DNA of 64,000 nt from Clostridia bacterium (GCA_018434325.1 JAHDPO010000007.1:202210-266209), one strand, 5' to 3'; counted from the first letter of the stretch, positions 52,246 through 61,575 are shown. Program-made: numbers and translations. Notes: generated from the letters alone by a model not told the origin.

Positions 52246-53972
52246 CTGCATTCCTCCTTCAGCAGATTTTTGTGCCTCTCGTTATATGACGCCTGATAAT
52301 CCACATGCAGCAAATGATGAACCTTGCCTTTCAGCAAGCCGGAATACACGGACATCATGATGGGATTTTCTTCGGAGCGTTTGATGCTGCTCATGCGATC
52401 CGCGTCATATAGGCCCTGGCTCCGTTTTTGTTTGGCGGCGTTGCTGACGGCAGGCTGGCCGGCGCCGGCCACGCAGCCGCCGGGGCAGGCCATGACCTCC
52501 ACAAAGTCATAATAGCTCTCGCCGCTTTTAATCTTCAGGATCAGGTCTTCGGCATTTTTGAGACCGCTGACGATAGCGATCTTGACTTCTCTATCGCCAT
52601 ACATCAGCTGAGCCTCTTTAACCCCCGCCAGGCCCCTGACGCCGGTGAAGGCCAAGGACCTCAGGGCGCCGTTGGATTTATTGGCGGAGATCCGCCGCAG
52701 CACGGCTTCCGTAACGCCGCCGGTAACGCCAAAGATAATACCGGCGCCGCTCATGGTGCCAAAGGGCATATCTACGGCCTCCGGCTCCAGCTCCGAAAAG
52801 ACGAAGCCGCTTTCCTTGATCATGGCAATCAGCTCTTGGGTAGTGATCACAAAATCTGTATAAGGCTGGTCATTTTCGTCGAGAAACTCTTTACGGGCTG
52901 CCTCTTCCTTCTTAGCCGTACAGGGCATCACCGCTACCACCACTACCTTGCGGTTGGAGTGCTTAAACTGCTCCTTCAGCATGGAGCTGAACATCTGCAT
53001 AGGTGAACGGCAGCTGGAGATGTTACCCAAAAGGTCCGGATGATTCTTTTCGGCATAGTTGATCCAGGCCGGGCAGCAGGAAGTGAATAAGGGCAGCTTC
53101 TCGCCGCTGTCCAGACGGCCTAAGAACTCATTGGCTTCCTCCAAGACCGTGAAGTCGGCGCCGGTAGCCGTATCAAAAACTTCATCAGCGCCCATGCGCC
53201 GCAAAGCGGCCACGATTTTGCCCATGAGGTTTTCCCCTTGAGCCTGGCCCATTTTGCCGCCTAAGCCCACTCTGACCGCCGGAGCAATCTGGAAGACGAC
53301 CTTCGTCTGGGGATCGCTTAAAGCATCCCATACCTGATCCGTATTACGGCGGATAACGATGGCGCCGGTGGGGCAAACGGCGGCACACTGGCCGCAGCCC
53401 ACACAAGAGGAATTGGCAATGGGCTCATCAAAGGCGGTGCTGACGGAAATCTTGGCGCCTCGGGAAATAAAGTCGATGGCGCCCACGTTCTGTACCTCAT
53501 GGCACATGCGGACGCAGTCGCCGCAAAGAATACATTTGCTTTTGTCCCTAACGATGGCAAGGGAGGAGGTATCCATGGGGGTTTGATCCGCCGTATTGGC
53601 GAATCTGACCCGCGAAATGCCGAACCGTTCCGCCAGCTCCTGCAGTTTGCACTGGCCATTTTTTTCACAAATGGTGCAGTCCCGGCAATGGTTGGACAGC
53701 AATAATTCCAGGATCATTTTGCGGTAACGCTTCAATCTTGGCGTATTCGTAAATATCTCCATGCCGTCTTGGGGCGGCGTAGAACAGGCCGCTTCAATTG
53801 CACCTTTTTTTGTCTCCACTACGCACATCCGGCAGGCGCCGTATACCGACAGCTCGGAATAGTAGCAAAACGTAGGCAAATCAATACCGGCTTTGCGGAT
53901 CAAGGCCAGTAAATTCGTCTCTCCCTTGATCTCCACCGGGATATTATCAATCATGACAATGCCGCTGCTCAT
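52242..53972 (-). CDS. hydA: [FeFe] hydrogenase catalytic subunit HydA
   Basis: 576 residues. N-terminal [2Fe-2S] (C36, C47, C50, C63), His-Cys3 cluster (H95, C96 onward to C108), two [4Fe-4S] sites (C147-C157, C190-C200), then intact H-cluster motifs TSCCPAWINYAE (297), MPCTAKKEEA and MACPGGCVAGAGQP. Catalytic enzyme that reversibly forms H2. With HydB and HydC it makes the NADH- and ferredoxin-linked trimer of anaerobes. Confidence 0.97.
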   Translation of the reverse strand: MSSGIVMIDNIPVEIKGETNLLALIRKAGIDLPTFCYYSELSVYGACRMCVVETKKGAIEAACSTPPQDGMEIFTNTPRLKRYRKMILELLLSNHCRDCTICEKNGQCKLQELAERFGISRVRFANTADQTPMDTSSLAIVRDKSKCILCGDCVRMCHEVQNVGAIDFISRGAKISVSTAFDEPIANSSCVGCGQCAAVCPTGAIVIRRNTDQVWDALSDPQTKVVFQIAPAVRVGLGGKMGQAQGENLMGKIVAALRRMGADEVFDTATGADFTVLEEANEFLGRLDSGEKLPLFTSCCPAWINYAEKNHPDLLGNISSCRSPMQMFSSMLKEQFKHSNRKVVVVAVMPCTAKKEEAARKEFLDENDQPYTDFVITTQELIAMIKESGFVFSELEPEAVDMPFGTMSGAGIIFGVTGGVTEAVLRRISANKSNGALRSLAFTGVRGLAGVKEAQLMYGDREVKIAIVSGLKNAEDLILKIKSGESYYDFVEVMACPGGCVAGAGQPAVSNAAKQKRSQGLYDADRMSSIKRSEENPIMMSVYSGLLKGKVHHLLHVDYQASYNERHKNLLKEECR

Positions 53973-53976
53973 GTCC

Positions 53977-55857
53977 TCAGTCCTCCTTAATAGCGCCGAA
54001 GGGGCAAGTCTCTATGCAGGCGCCGCATTTAATACACTTGGTTTGGTCGATCACATAGGGCTCTTTGATTTTGCCGGAGATGGCGGATACGGGACAGACC
54101 CTGGTGCATTTTGAGCAGCCTTTGCATAATTGGGGATCAATGACGATCATTTTAAGCTTCTGGCAGTTTTTCGTGGGGCACTTTTTATCCACGATATGGG
54201 CCTCGTATTCATCCCGGAAATATTTGATGGTGCTTAAGATAGGCGAGGGAGCCGTCTTGCCCAGGCCGCAGAGAGCGGCGGAAGATACGGTATCAGCCAG
54301 CTCCAGCAGCAAATCGATATCTGACAATTCGCCCTGGCCGGCAACGATTCTTTCCAGAATCTCCAGCATCCGCTTTGTGCCTTCCCGGCAGGGGATGCAT
54401 TTGCCGCAGGACTCGTTTTGCGTAAAGCCCATGAAAAAGCGGGCCACTTCTACCATGCAGGTGTGCTCATCCATGACCACCAGACCGCCGGAGCCAATCA
54501 TCGCCCCTGCGCTTTGCAGCTTATCAAAATCCAGGGGCAGGTCCAAATGCTCCCGGGTCAGGCAGCCGCCGGAAGGACCGCCGATCTGCACGGCTTTAAA
54601 CTCAGCGCCGCCCCGCATGCCGCCGCCGATATCGTAGATGATTTCCCGCAAGGTGATGCCCATAGGCACTTCGATTAAACCGGTATTGGCGATATTGCCG
54701 GTGAGGGCAAAGGCCTTGGTGCCGGGGCTATTATCCGTGCCGATGCCGCGGAACCATTGACCGCCGTTTTCGATGATCATCGGTACGTTGGCAAAGGTTT
54801 CTACGTTATTTAATACGGTAGGTTTGTCAAAAAGGCCCTGCTCAACGGTGCGGGGCGGCTTAACCCGGGGAAAGCCCCGTTTGCCTTCAATGGAGGCGGT
54901 AAGGGCGCTGCCTTCACCGCAAACAAAAGCGCCGGCTCCTCTGTTGATATGAATCCGAAAACTGAAATCCGTGCCTAAAATATTATCACCCAAAATACCC
55001 ATCGCTTCCGCCTGCTTAATAGCCCGGTTAAGCCTGGTCACAGCCAGGGGGTATTCCGCTCTCACGTAAATATAGCCTTCATCGGAGCCGACGGCGTAAG
55101 CGGCCAGCATCATGCCTTCCAGCAAGCGGTGAGGATCGCTTTCCATAATACTGCGGTCCATAAACGCGCCGGGATCGCCTTCGTCACCATTGCAAACCAC
55201 GTATTTCTTTTCTGCCGTCTGCCTCTTTACCTGCCGCCATTTTCTGGCGGTGGGGAAACCGCCGCCGCCCCGGCCTCGCAGATTGGCAGCGTCCATTTCT
55301 TTCAGTACGTCTTCCGGCGTCATATCAAACAAGGCCTTCTCCAGAGTGCGATAACCGCCGATGGCCAGGTATTCGTCCAGGGAATTGGCGTCGATATGGC
55401 CGCAATTCTGCAGAACCATACGGTGCTGCCGTTTGTAAAAAGGTATCTCCTCCTGAGTCTTGTACGCCTTATCCTCTGTCTTATAAGTAAGGCGATCCAG
55501 GCAGCGGCCGCCCAATACCGTGACGTCCACAATTTCTTCACAATCTTCCGGCTGGACCTTGACGTAAAGATAACCCCAGGGCTCAATGCGAACCAATGGC
55601 CCCATTTCGCAAAAGCCGTGACAGCCGCTTCGCTTAAGTCCTATGGACTCTTTTTCTTTCTCATCATCCAGGGTCAACTGGCAATCAATGTTTTTCTCCT
55701 GCAGCAGCTTTAAGAAAGCATCATATATGGCCAAAGCTCCGCTAGCTACACAAGCCGTACCGGCGCATACCAGGATCTTGACTTTTTGCTTTTCCAGCGT
55801 TTCCTTATAAAAGCGGCTTTTTGCCTGCAATTCTTCGCGATTTTTAAGCTTTTGCAT
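53977..55857 (-). CDS. hydB: Hydrogenase subunit HydB (NuoF-like flavoprotein)
   Basis: 626 residues from ATG 55857, with AAGGAGG nine bases upstream; the GTG at 55866 abuts that site. N-terminal thioredoxin-like [2Fe-2S] domain (ILVCAGTACVASGA), NADH/FMN domain with NLRGRGGGGFPTARKW, cluster motif ESCGKCIPCREGTKR and two C-terminal [4Fe-4S] sites (CKGCSKCTRVCP, CIKCGACIETCP). NADH-oxidising, presumed bifurcating subunit. Confidence 0.96.
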   Translation of the reverse strand: MQKLKNREELQAKSRFYKETLEKQKVKILVCAGTACVASGALAIYDAFLKLLQEKNIDCQLTLDDEKEKESIGLKRSGCHGFCEMGPLVRIEPWGYLYVKVQPEDCEEIVDVTVLGGRCLDRLTYKTEDKAYKTQEEIPFYKRQHRMVLQNCGHIDANSLDEYLAIGGYRTLEKALFDMTPEDVLKEMDAANLRGRGGGGFPTARKWRQVKRQTAEKKYVVCNGDEGDPGAFMDRSIMESDPHRLLEGMMLAAYAVGSDEGYIYVRAEYPLAVTRLNRAIKQAEAMGILGDNILGTDFSFRIHINRGAGAFVCGEGSALTASIEGKRGFPRVKPPRTVEQGLFDKPTVLNNVETFANVPMIIENGGQWFRGIGTDNSPGTKAFALTGNIANTGLIEVPMGITLREIIYDIGGGMRGGAEFKAVQIGGPSGGCLTREHLDLPLDFDKLQSAGAMIGSGGLVVMDEHTCMVEVARFFMGFTQNESCGKCIPCREGTKRMLEILERIVAGQGELSDIDLLLELADTVSSAALCGLGKTAPSPILSTIKYFRDEYEAHIVDKKCPTKNCQKLKMIVIDPQLCKGCSKCTRVCPVSAISGKIKEPYVIDQTKCIKCGACIETCPFGAIKED

Positions 55858-56335
55858 GGCTTTCACCCTCCTTAAGCTCGGCTAAAATCTCCGCCGCTTT
55901 GTCCGGAGTCAATAGTCCGATCACCTTTTCATTGACCGTGATGGCCGGCGCCAAACCGCAGGCCCCCAGGCAAGAAACGATCTCTACCGTAAACAGCTGA
56001 TCGTCCGTAGTGACCTTGCCTGCCGTAAGACCCAGTTCTTTTCTCAGACGATCCAATACAGGTACGGATTTTCGCACGTGACAGGCTGTACCGTCGCAGA
56101 CCTTGATCACGTATTTTCCTTTTGGTTCCAGGGAGAAGTTTTCGTAAAAGGTAGCAATACTGAAGATTTTAGCAATTGGCATTTTTAGCTTTTGGGCATA
56201 ATAATCAAAAGCTTCCCGGGGCAGGTAATGATACTCTTCCTGAGTTTCCTGTAGAATAGCAATAATACTGGCGGAATCATAGCGGTGCTTCTCTAAAATT
56301 TCGTCCAGCTTCTGATAATCACAAACCTGACTCAT
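55844..56335 (-). CDS. hydC: Hydrogenase subunit HydC (NuoE-like)
   Basis: 163 residues. [2Fe-2S] thioredoxin-like domain with CDGTACHVRKS and CLGACGLAP. Electron transfer within the HydABC complex. First gene of the operon; overlaps hydB by 14 bases. Confidence 0.96.
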   Translation of the reverse strand: MSQVCDYQKLDEILEKHRYDSASIIAILQETQEEYHYLPREAFDYYAQKLKMPIAKIFSIATFYENFSLEPKGKYVIKVCDGTACHVRKSVPVLDRLRKELGLTAGKVTTDDQLFTVEIVSCLGACGLAPAITVNEKVIGLLTPDKAAEILAELKEGESHAKA

Positions 56336-56371
56336 TTGCCTTGGCTCCTTCCCATGGTTGTTATTATCAGC

Positions 56372-56400
56372 AATATAACATTAAGTGAAGTTTGTGTCAA
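56372..56400 (-). promoter_or_regulatory. Promoter of hydCBA
   Basis: Minus strand TTGACA (56400-56395), exactly 17 bases, TATATT (56377-56372). Near-perfect vegetative promoter about 40 bases before hydC. Confidence 0.8.
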
Positions 56401-56409
56401 TATTCACAA
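56392..56409. promoter_or_regulatory. Rex-like operator overlapping the hydCBA -35
   Basis: On the minus strand TTGTGAATATTGACACAA, an 18-base palindrome-like site; the left half equals the Rex half-site TTGTGAA, the right half differs from TTCACAA at two positions. It covers the -35, so NADH-sensitive repression by Rex is plausible. Confidence 0.6.
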
Positions 56410-56652
56410 GCTTGAAAAATAAATAATTGTTTTATACCAAATTTTAATTGCTTTATTTTATTTTTCCTTATAAAAATCAAAATTTTTCTTACTATGATAA
56501 AAATTGCCATACAATTCTATCCTGACTTTTCCATGATTCGCATCTGGAGAGGGCTTGGAATAAGCCTTAGCTTAGGCTAAGGAAACAAAGTAAATAAAGG
56601 ATTCATGTGAGCGGCCTGTCGCTTTTATATAAATGCTTAGACTCATTGTAAA

Positions 56653-56681
56653 TGGAAAGTCTGGGAAAAATATGCTATACT
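56653..56681 (+). promoter_or_regulatory. Extended -10 promoter in the 56.3-57.2 kb gap
   Basis: TGCTATACT (56673-56681) with a weak -35 TGGAAA at 17 bases. It would start an RNA near 56688 that runs through the folded region toward the sirtuin gene. Confidence 0.5.
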
Positions 56682-56733
56682 AACGATCAGTGATGTACAA
56701 AGAAAAAGGCAAAAGGGGTTGTCATTTAGTATA

Positions 56734-56817
56734 AGAAAGAAGGTCGTGGAGCCATAGGGCACCGGCAGCGACTGGCAGTGCCGGTAGTGGCTCGACTCGG
56801 CAGTGACCCGGCTTTCT
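56734..56817 (+). ncRNA. Candidate folded RNA upstream of the sirtuin gene
   Basis: AGAAAG (56734-56739) and GGTC (56742-56745) pair with GACC (56805-56808) and CTTTCT (56812-56817). Inside, GAGCCA (56749-56754) and ACCGGCA (56761-56767) pair with TGCCGGT (56779-56785) and TGGCTC (56788-56793). No known RNA family is recognised and no U-run follows. Confidence 0.45.
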
Positions 56818-57030
56818 GTGCAAAATTTACGGTTATATGTGATTGTCCCGGATCAGATGAGCAAAATTTGCGTTAGTAGGTAAAATGCAAAGGGGATATT
56901 TACGCCCCCAACCGTAAAAATTGCACAAAATCGGCCTGAATTTGGCTTAGAAGCCTTTGCAAATTACATACAAGCGTAAATTTTGCACAGGCTTCAACTG
57001 GAAAACACCTAAACCGAAAAAACTGCACAG
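56816..57030. repeat. Scattered imperfect inverted repeats in the sirtuin upstream region
   Basis: CTGTGCAAAATTTACGGTT (56816-56834) and a weaker GAGCAAAATTTGCG (56860-) face AACCGTAAAAATTGCACA (56910-56927), CGTAAATTTTGCACAG (56975-56990) and CCGAAAAAACTGCACAG (57014-57030) in the opposite orientation. GTCCCGGA (56845) and TCCGGGAC (57038) form another pair. No gene is visible from 56336 to 57195. Confidence 0.6.
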
Positions 57031-57100
57031 AAACTCTTCCGGGACCACTGCTTACCCTTCCGCTTTTGATTTAATCCTTAACTAAAAGGCATTAGGATAA

Positions 57101-57150
57101 AAGGGGCTGCTCAAATTGGCTTTTTAAAAACCAATTAAAGATAACCCCTT
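57101..57150 (+). other. Hairpin before the sirtuin gene
   Basis: AAGGGG (57101-57106) with CCCCTT (57145-57150), and AATTGG (57114-57119) with CCAATT (57131-57136). It could be a weak attenuator or the end of the preceding RNA. Confidence 0.35.
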
Positions 57151-57195
57151 GCCCACTGCCAAGCACAGCGCAGATAAATATAAGGGGGAGAGCCC

Positions 57196-57924
57196 ATGGA
57201 TCAAATAGAACAATTGCAAACTTATATTGATAATAGCAAGCGCATCGTTTTTTTTGGCGGCGCCGGTGTTTCGACGGAAAGCGGTATTCCCGATTTTCGC
57301 AGCCCTGATGGCCTATACCATCAGCGTTATAAATATCCACCGGAAGAAATCCTAAGCCACAGCTTCTTCGCTGCCCATCCGGCAGAATTCTATGAATTCT
57401 ATCGGGACAAGGTTCTATTTCTTACTGCCAAACCCAACGCCGCTCATAAGAAATTGGCGGAGCTGGAGAATGCCGGGCGGCTGGCGGCAGTGATTACTCA
57501 AAACATCGACGGTCTGCACCAGGCCGCCGGAGCTAAGAAAGTTTTGGAGCTGCATGGCTCTATCTGGCGAAACTACTGCATGGATTGCGGCAAAACCTAT
57601 GCAGTGGACGTAATTGCCACTGGAGCTCCTATACCCCGATGCTGCTGCGGCGGCATTATCCGGCCCGATGTGGTATTGTATGAAGAAGCCTTGGATAGCG
57701 ATATTCTGAGGCAAGCGGAAACCTGCCTCAGCCGGGCGGATCTCCTCATCGTCGGGGGCACCTCCCTCTCCGTCTATCCCGCTGCCGGCTTGTTAGCTTT
57801 TTATCAAGGGCCTTTGATTTTGATTAACAAAAGCGCCACACCCCACGATCGCCGGGCATCACTGCTGATTAAGGAAAACATCGGCCAGGTACTGGGCCAA
57901 ATCGAAGTAAATGGAAAACAATAG
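57196..57924 (+). CDS. cobB: NAD-dependent protein deacylase, sirtuin family
   Basis: 242 residues. NAD site GGAGVSTESGIPDFRSPDG (about 20-38), QNIDGLHQAAG, catalytic His in ELHGSIWRNYC, zinc cysteines in CMDCGKTY and PRCCCGG, and GTSLSVYPAAGL. Removes acyl groups from lysines using NAD. AAGGGGGAG precedes the ATG. Followed at 21 bases by the stalk-domain gene. Confidence 0.94.
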   Translation: MDQIEQLQTYIDNSKRIVFFGGAGVSTESGIPDFRSPDGLYHQRYKYPPEEILSHSFFAAHPAEFYEFYRDKVLFLTAKPNAAHKKLAELENAGRLAAVITQNIDGLHQAAGAKKVLELHGSIWRNYCMDCGKTYAVDVIATGAPIPRCCCGGIIRPDVVLYEEALDSDILRQAETCLSRADLLIVGGTSLSVYPAAGLLAFYQGPLILINKSATPHDRRASLLIKENIGQVLGQIEVNGKQ

Positions 57925-57945
57925 AGTAAAGGATGGTGGACGAGA

Positions 57946-59031
57946 ATGAAGAATGAAAGAAAAAAAGTATTGACTCTGGCTTTAAGTATGCTTTTGCTCC
58001 TTGGCAATGCAGGCAGCTTGGCTGCTATGAATATGGCGGAGGCTGGGGAACCGCCGGTTGGCAATCATGTGCTGGAAGCCGCGGTCGAAACAGCAGGCTT
58101 CCGTCTGCCTGCTAACCCCACAGATAATATCCTTATTGGCGGTACTTTAACAAAGCTGGACAATGGCAATCTTCGGCTGACAAGCGAAGGGGACCAGGCC
58201 CCCTATCAGGAAATTGAATTGATCATAGACGATACCACACTGGTTATGGATGGAATCAGCGGCCGGCTTGTACCCATCAATGAGCTGAAAGACGGTGAAA
58301 AGATATACGCTTATATCAGTACAGCCTCCGATCAGGACTTACCGCCTCAGGTCACTGCCCAGGTAGTTTTGTGCCGCCTCACTGAGGACAAAGCCGTTCC
58401 CGGGTACTTTGAGGTCCGCAGAATTATCGCCAACGAAGCTGAAGTTGTCAGGCTGGTCACCGACAAGGATATGGTTTTACGGGTAGAGGACCGCTATATG
58501 CCGGAAGCATTCAAAACCGCTTCGGCGGCTGCCCTGGAAAAGGTCACCGCCGATCAGTTAGTTCCCGGTACCAGAGTTCTGGCCTGGTACTCTGCGGTCT
58601 CTTTGAGCATGCCGGCCCAGACCTCACCCTCAAGAATCATCGCCCTGCCCTACGATTATAACGGCTATGTGGAACTGACCCCTGAGGGCAGCCTCTATGT
58701 AAACGGTAAGCCTCTTATTTTGGATAATAAGACTGTGGTATATCAAGATGAACAGGGCTTCACCATGCTGCCTTTGCGAAAGGTATATGAAGCCCTGGGA
58801 TATACGGTTACCTGGGACAGCGCCAGCTCCTCCATAATCTTATGGTACGATAACGCCAGAGAATTTGGTTTTCTTTTTGATCTGTCCCATGCCGGCAAAA
58901 TGGCTGAGCTGGGTGGTACCATCGCCAACTCAGCCACAGATATCCAGGTCATTGACGGCATCACTTTTGTTTCCATCGATGACTTGGCCAGGCTTTCGAA
59001 GGTGATGTTTGCCAGAGGTCCTTCACTTTAA
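57946..59031 (+). CDS. Secreted protein with copper amine oxidase N-terminal-like (stalk) domain
   Basis: 361 residues. Signal peptide (about 9-27, LTLALSMLLLLGNAGSLAA). The first 230 residues form a beta-rich region (GGTLTKLDNGNLRLTSEG). The C-terminal 100 hold a PF07833-type domain: VNGKPLILDNKTVVYQ, TMLPLRKVYEALGYTVTWD, and SIILWYDN. Such domains bind the cell wall or act as folded spacers in Clostridia. No enzyme motif is visible. It overlaps the end of the convergent gene by nine bases. Confidence 0.82.
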   Translation: MKNERKKVLTLALSMLLLLGNAGSLAAMNMAEAGEPPVGNHVLEAAVETAGFRLPANPTDNILIGGTLTKLDNGNLRLTSEGDQAPYQEIELIIDDTTLVMDGISGRLVPINELKDGEKIYAYISTASDQDLPPQVTAQVVLCRLTEDKAVPGYFEVRRIIANEAEVVRLVTDKDMVLRVEDRYMPEAFKTASAAALEKVTADQLVPGTRVLAWYSAVSLSMPAQTSPSRIIALPYDYNGYVELTPEGSLYVNGKPLILDNKTVVYQDEQGFTMLPLRKVYEALGYTVTWDSASSSIILWYDNAREFGFLFDLSHAGKMAELGGTIANSATDIQVIDGITFVSIDDLARLSKVMFARGPSL

Positions 59032-59682
59032 CCGGCGCAATAAGGGCGGCGGCGCAACCGGCGGGGCCAGCAAAGGAAAAATTACTTCGTCGGCATATTC
59101 CACAGCTTCCTGGCAAAGGTCGGCTTTGACGGCTTTTATGATAGCTTTTCCGCTCTTATGCAATGAAGCAAAATCCTTGCTGCCAGCCTCAGCAGCGGGA
59201 TTAGTCAAGGCTTCCGCTGCGCCGACCCAGGCATTAACCGCCTCAATGACTTTCCCATTGGCATAAGTATAAAACTCTGTCCGATAGTCCTGCAGATAGA
59301 TCAATACTTCTTCTGCAGGATTTTTGCTGCCTTGATTAAAAGCATCGCCGGCCGCAAATAGGCTGTCCAGCAGCCCGTAATAAAACTGCTGCTTCTCTTC
59401 ATAGCCTGCCAACATCAGCTCGTGCCGGCGCTCCTCCCGGCTGAAGGCCAGCATAAACCAGGCGCCTCCTGTCAAAAAGACGCCGCCAGTGATCATATAG
59501 CGGGCGAAAGGCTCCAGCCCCATAATCATCTTAACCAGCTGGCCCAGCAGCATACCCAGGAGCAAGCCCCCTAAAATCAGCAGGAAAGTCCTGCCCTCTT
59601 TGCCCATCCGGTGATTCTTTTTGCTCTGACCTGCTCTATCCGCGGCTTTTGTTTTCCTGAAGGCAATTTGCACAATACTCAT
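59023..59682 (-). CDS. Uncharacterised membrane protein
   Basis: 219 residues. Basic N-terminus, two helices (about 31-52, LLILGGLLLGMLLGQLVKM, and 62-82, MITGGVFLTGGAWFMLAF), then a helical cytoplasmic or extracytoplasmic domain (EERRHELMLAGYEEKQQFYY) and a Pro-rich end (LLAPPVAPPPLL). AAAGGAGGTG precedes the ATG. I do not recognise a family. Convergent overlap with the stalk-domain gene. Confidence 0.75.
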   Translation of the reverse strand: MSIVQIAFRKTKAADRAGQSKKNHRMGKEGRTFLLILGGLLLGMLLGQLVKMIMGLEPFARYMITGGVFLTGGAWFMLAFSREERRHELMLAGYEEKQQFYYGLLDSLFAAGDAFNQGSKNPAEEVLIYLQDYRTEFYTYANGKVIEAVNAWVGAAEALTNPAAEAGSKDFASLHKSGKAIIKAVKADLCQEAVEYADEVIFPLLAPPVAPPPLLRRLK

Positions 59683-59752
59683 AAAAAAGCACCTCCTTTA
59701 TGTATCCATCATACAAAAAGAGGTGTGCGATTATCTGTACAGTAAATTATTT

Positions 59753-60730
59753 TTAATATTTTTCTAAAGCTTCTTTTAAAAGACTCTTCATTTGCTCTCT
59801 GACCGCCACGGGCTCCAAGATTTGCGCCCTGGGCCCAAACTGGATCAGCCAGGAAAAAAACACCGGACTTACCGCCACCTTGATATTGGCTACAAACGAT
59901 TCTTCATCCTCCCGTGTGATAGAAACCTCTTTGCCAAAGCGGTCGATGACCACGCCGACCAGCTCCGCCGCAAACTTTACCTTCACCCGGCTTTCCTCAC
60001 CGCTAAACATCCCGAATACACTTTGGCAATAAGCAGCGGGATCAATATTTTCCCCCAAAGGCTGCCGACGTTCTTCTTCCAATTGAATGTCTGTCATTTT
60101 ATCCACCCGGAAGTGGGCCAGCCGTTCATAGCGGCGGTGATAAGCCACCATATAATAATTCTCATTATCCCAACTCAACAGATACGGGCTTACCTGGTAG
60201 CGATGGCCCTGCCGGCGCAGCACCTGGTTTTTACCCATATCATAATCGAAGTATTTAAACGATACCTGCCTGTTTTCATTGATGCCCCGATGTATGGCAT
60301 CGACATTATAATAGATGCCTTCGTTGAAAGCCTTGACCCTGCCGGAAACGTAGACTTGGCGCTTTAGCTGTCCCGCCAAATGCCTGCTGGTTAATGAAGA
60401 TAGCTTTCCGATCAATTGCTGAGATTTTTTGCCGGTAATAAACCGGGCCGCGGACACCGTATCTACCAGAAGCTTCAATTCCGCCAATTCAAAATCCCGC
60501 CCCGCCAGATAATAGACGTGGTTCTTTCTCCTTTCAGCCAGGATATCCAAGCCGAAATCCTGCAAAAGCCGGATGTCGTCATAGACGGAACGCCGCTCAC
60601 AATCGATGCCTTGAGCCGCCAGCCGCCCGATGATTTCTTCCATGGTCAAGGGATGGTCCTCATCGGTTTCTTCCCAAAACAGTTTTAGAAGATATAATAA
60701 TTTTTGTTTTTGGCGCTGTTTACCTGTCAT
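59753..60730 (-). CDS. WYL-domain transcriptional regulator
   Basis: 325 residues. N-terminal HTH (about 5-65, LTMEEIIGRLAAQGIDCERR, SVYDDIRLLQDFGLDI), then a WYL domain (about 140-220) with SPYLLSWDNENYYMVAYHR and FRVDKMTDI, and a WCX-like C-terminal domain. WYL proteins sense small ligands or nucleic acid. Overlaps the HAD gene by 11 bases, so they are cotranscribed. Confidence 0.92.
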   Translation of the reverse strand: MTGKQRQKQKLLYLLKLFWEETDEDHPLTMEEIIGRLAAQGIDCERRSVYDDIRLLQDFGLDILAERRKNHVYYLAGRDFELAELKLLVDTVSAARFITGKKSQQLIGKLSSLTSRHLAGQLKRQVYVSGRVKAFNEGIYYNVDAIHRGINENRQVSFKYFDYDMGKNQVLRRQGHRYQVSPYLLSWDNENYYMVAYHRRYERLAHFRVDKMTDIQLEEERRQPLGENIDPAAYCQSVFGMFSGEESRVKVKFAAELVGVVIDRFGKEVSITREDEESFVANIKVAVSPVFFSWLIQFGPRAQILEPVAVREQMKSLLKEALEKY

Positions 60731-61496
60731 GTCCGTCTCCCCGTACTATAGCAATAATCTCCTGCAGCCGCCGGATCCGGTAAGTGATAGGCAGCCCCTC
60801 TGCTGCCGCAAAATTACCTGATGGTTCATACCAGCAAGTATCAATACCGGCACGGATGCCGCCGGCTATATCGGAAGTCAGGGAATCACCGCAAATGATA
60901 GTGCGCTTTTTCTTGGCCAGGCTGTCGATGCCCAGCAGTTGGAGTACAGGATTAAAGAATTCCTGCCGCGGCTTGGCAGCTCCAAAGGCTTCCGATACAA
61001 ATAAACCGGAAATGTAAGGCTTAATTGCGGAAGCAGCCAGCCGGCTTTCCTGTACCCGGGAAATACCGTTGGTTATGATGGATAAACGGCAAACCCCACT
61101 CAAAGCTTGGCATACTTCCAATGCCCCCGGCAGCAGGTGATTGCCTTGCCCGAGAAAAGTAAGATAATCCTCGGCGAAGGCGCAACTATCCGATACCAAC
61201 AAGGCTTCGCCTATGTCAGATTTGGCCTTATCCGTGGATTTGCTCAGCTCTTCAAAGAAGCGTGTAAATCGGACAACTTTTAAATCGGCTTTTTCAATCC
61301 GCCCCAGCTCCAACTCCCGCCACAGCCCTTCATTGATGCGGATATAAGCCTGCAAATCCTCATCGTCCATGGTAAATCCCCGCTGTTGAAATACAGCGAA
61401 GAAGGCATCTCTTTCCGCCTGGCGGAAATCAAACAGAGTATCGTCGGCATCAAAAAGTACGTCGTCATAGAGGCAATTGATCTTATTTACCGTCAT
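60720..61496 (-). CDS. yjjG: HAD nucleotidase, YjjG family
   Basis: 258 residues. HAD motif I DVLFDADDTLFDF, cap domain about 20-100, motif II ITNGISRVQESR, motif IV CGDSLTSDIAGGIRAG. YjjG enzymes dephosphorylate pyrimidine nucleotides, including non-canonical ones. Operon with the WYL regulator. Confidence 0.9.
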   Translation of the reverse strand: MTVNKINCLYDDVLFDADDTLFDFRQAERDAFFAVFQQRGFTMDDEDLQAYIRINEGLWRELELGRIEKADLKVVRFTRFFEELSKSTDKAKSDIGEALLVSDSCAFAEDYLTFLGQGNHLLPGALEVCQALSGVCRLSIITNGISRVQESRLAASAIKPYISGLFVSEAFGAAKPRQEFFNPVLQLLGIDSLAKKKRTIICGDSLTSDIAGGIRAGIDTCWYEPSGNFAAAEGLPITYRIRRLQEIIAIVRGDGHDR

Positions 61497-61543
61497 TGTT
61501 CTGCTCCCTATCCATGGTCTTTGCTTCTTATTATAACGCCTCA

Positions 61544-61575
61544 GAGAAAAAATTTCGACCGTAGAAATTTTTTCT
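61544..61575. terminator. AT-rich hairpin upstream of the nucleotidase gene
   Basis: AGAAAAAATTTC (61544-61555) pairs with GAAATTTTTTCT (61564-61575). It may be an end signal or part of the leader. Confidence 0.45.
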
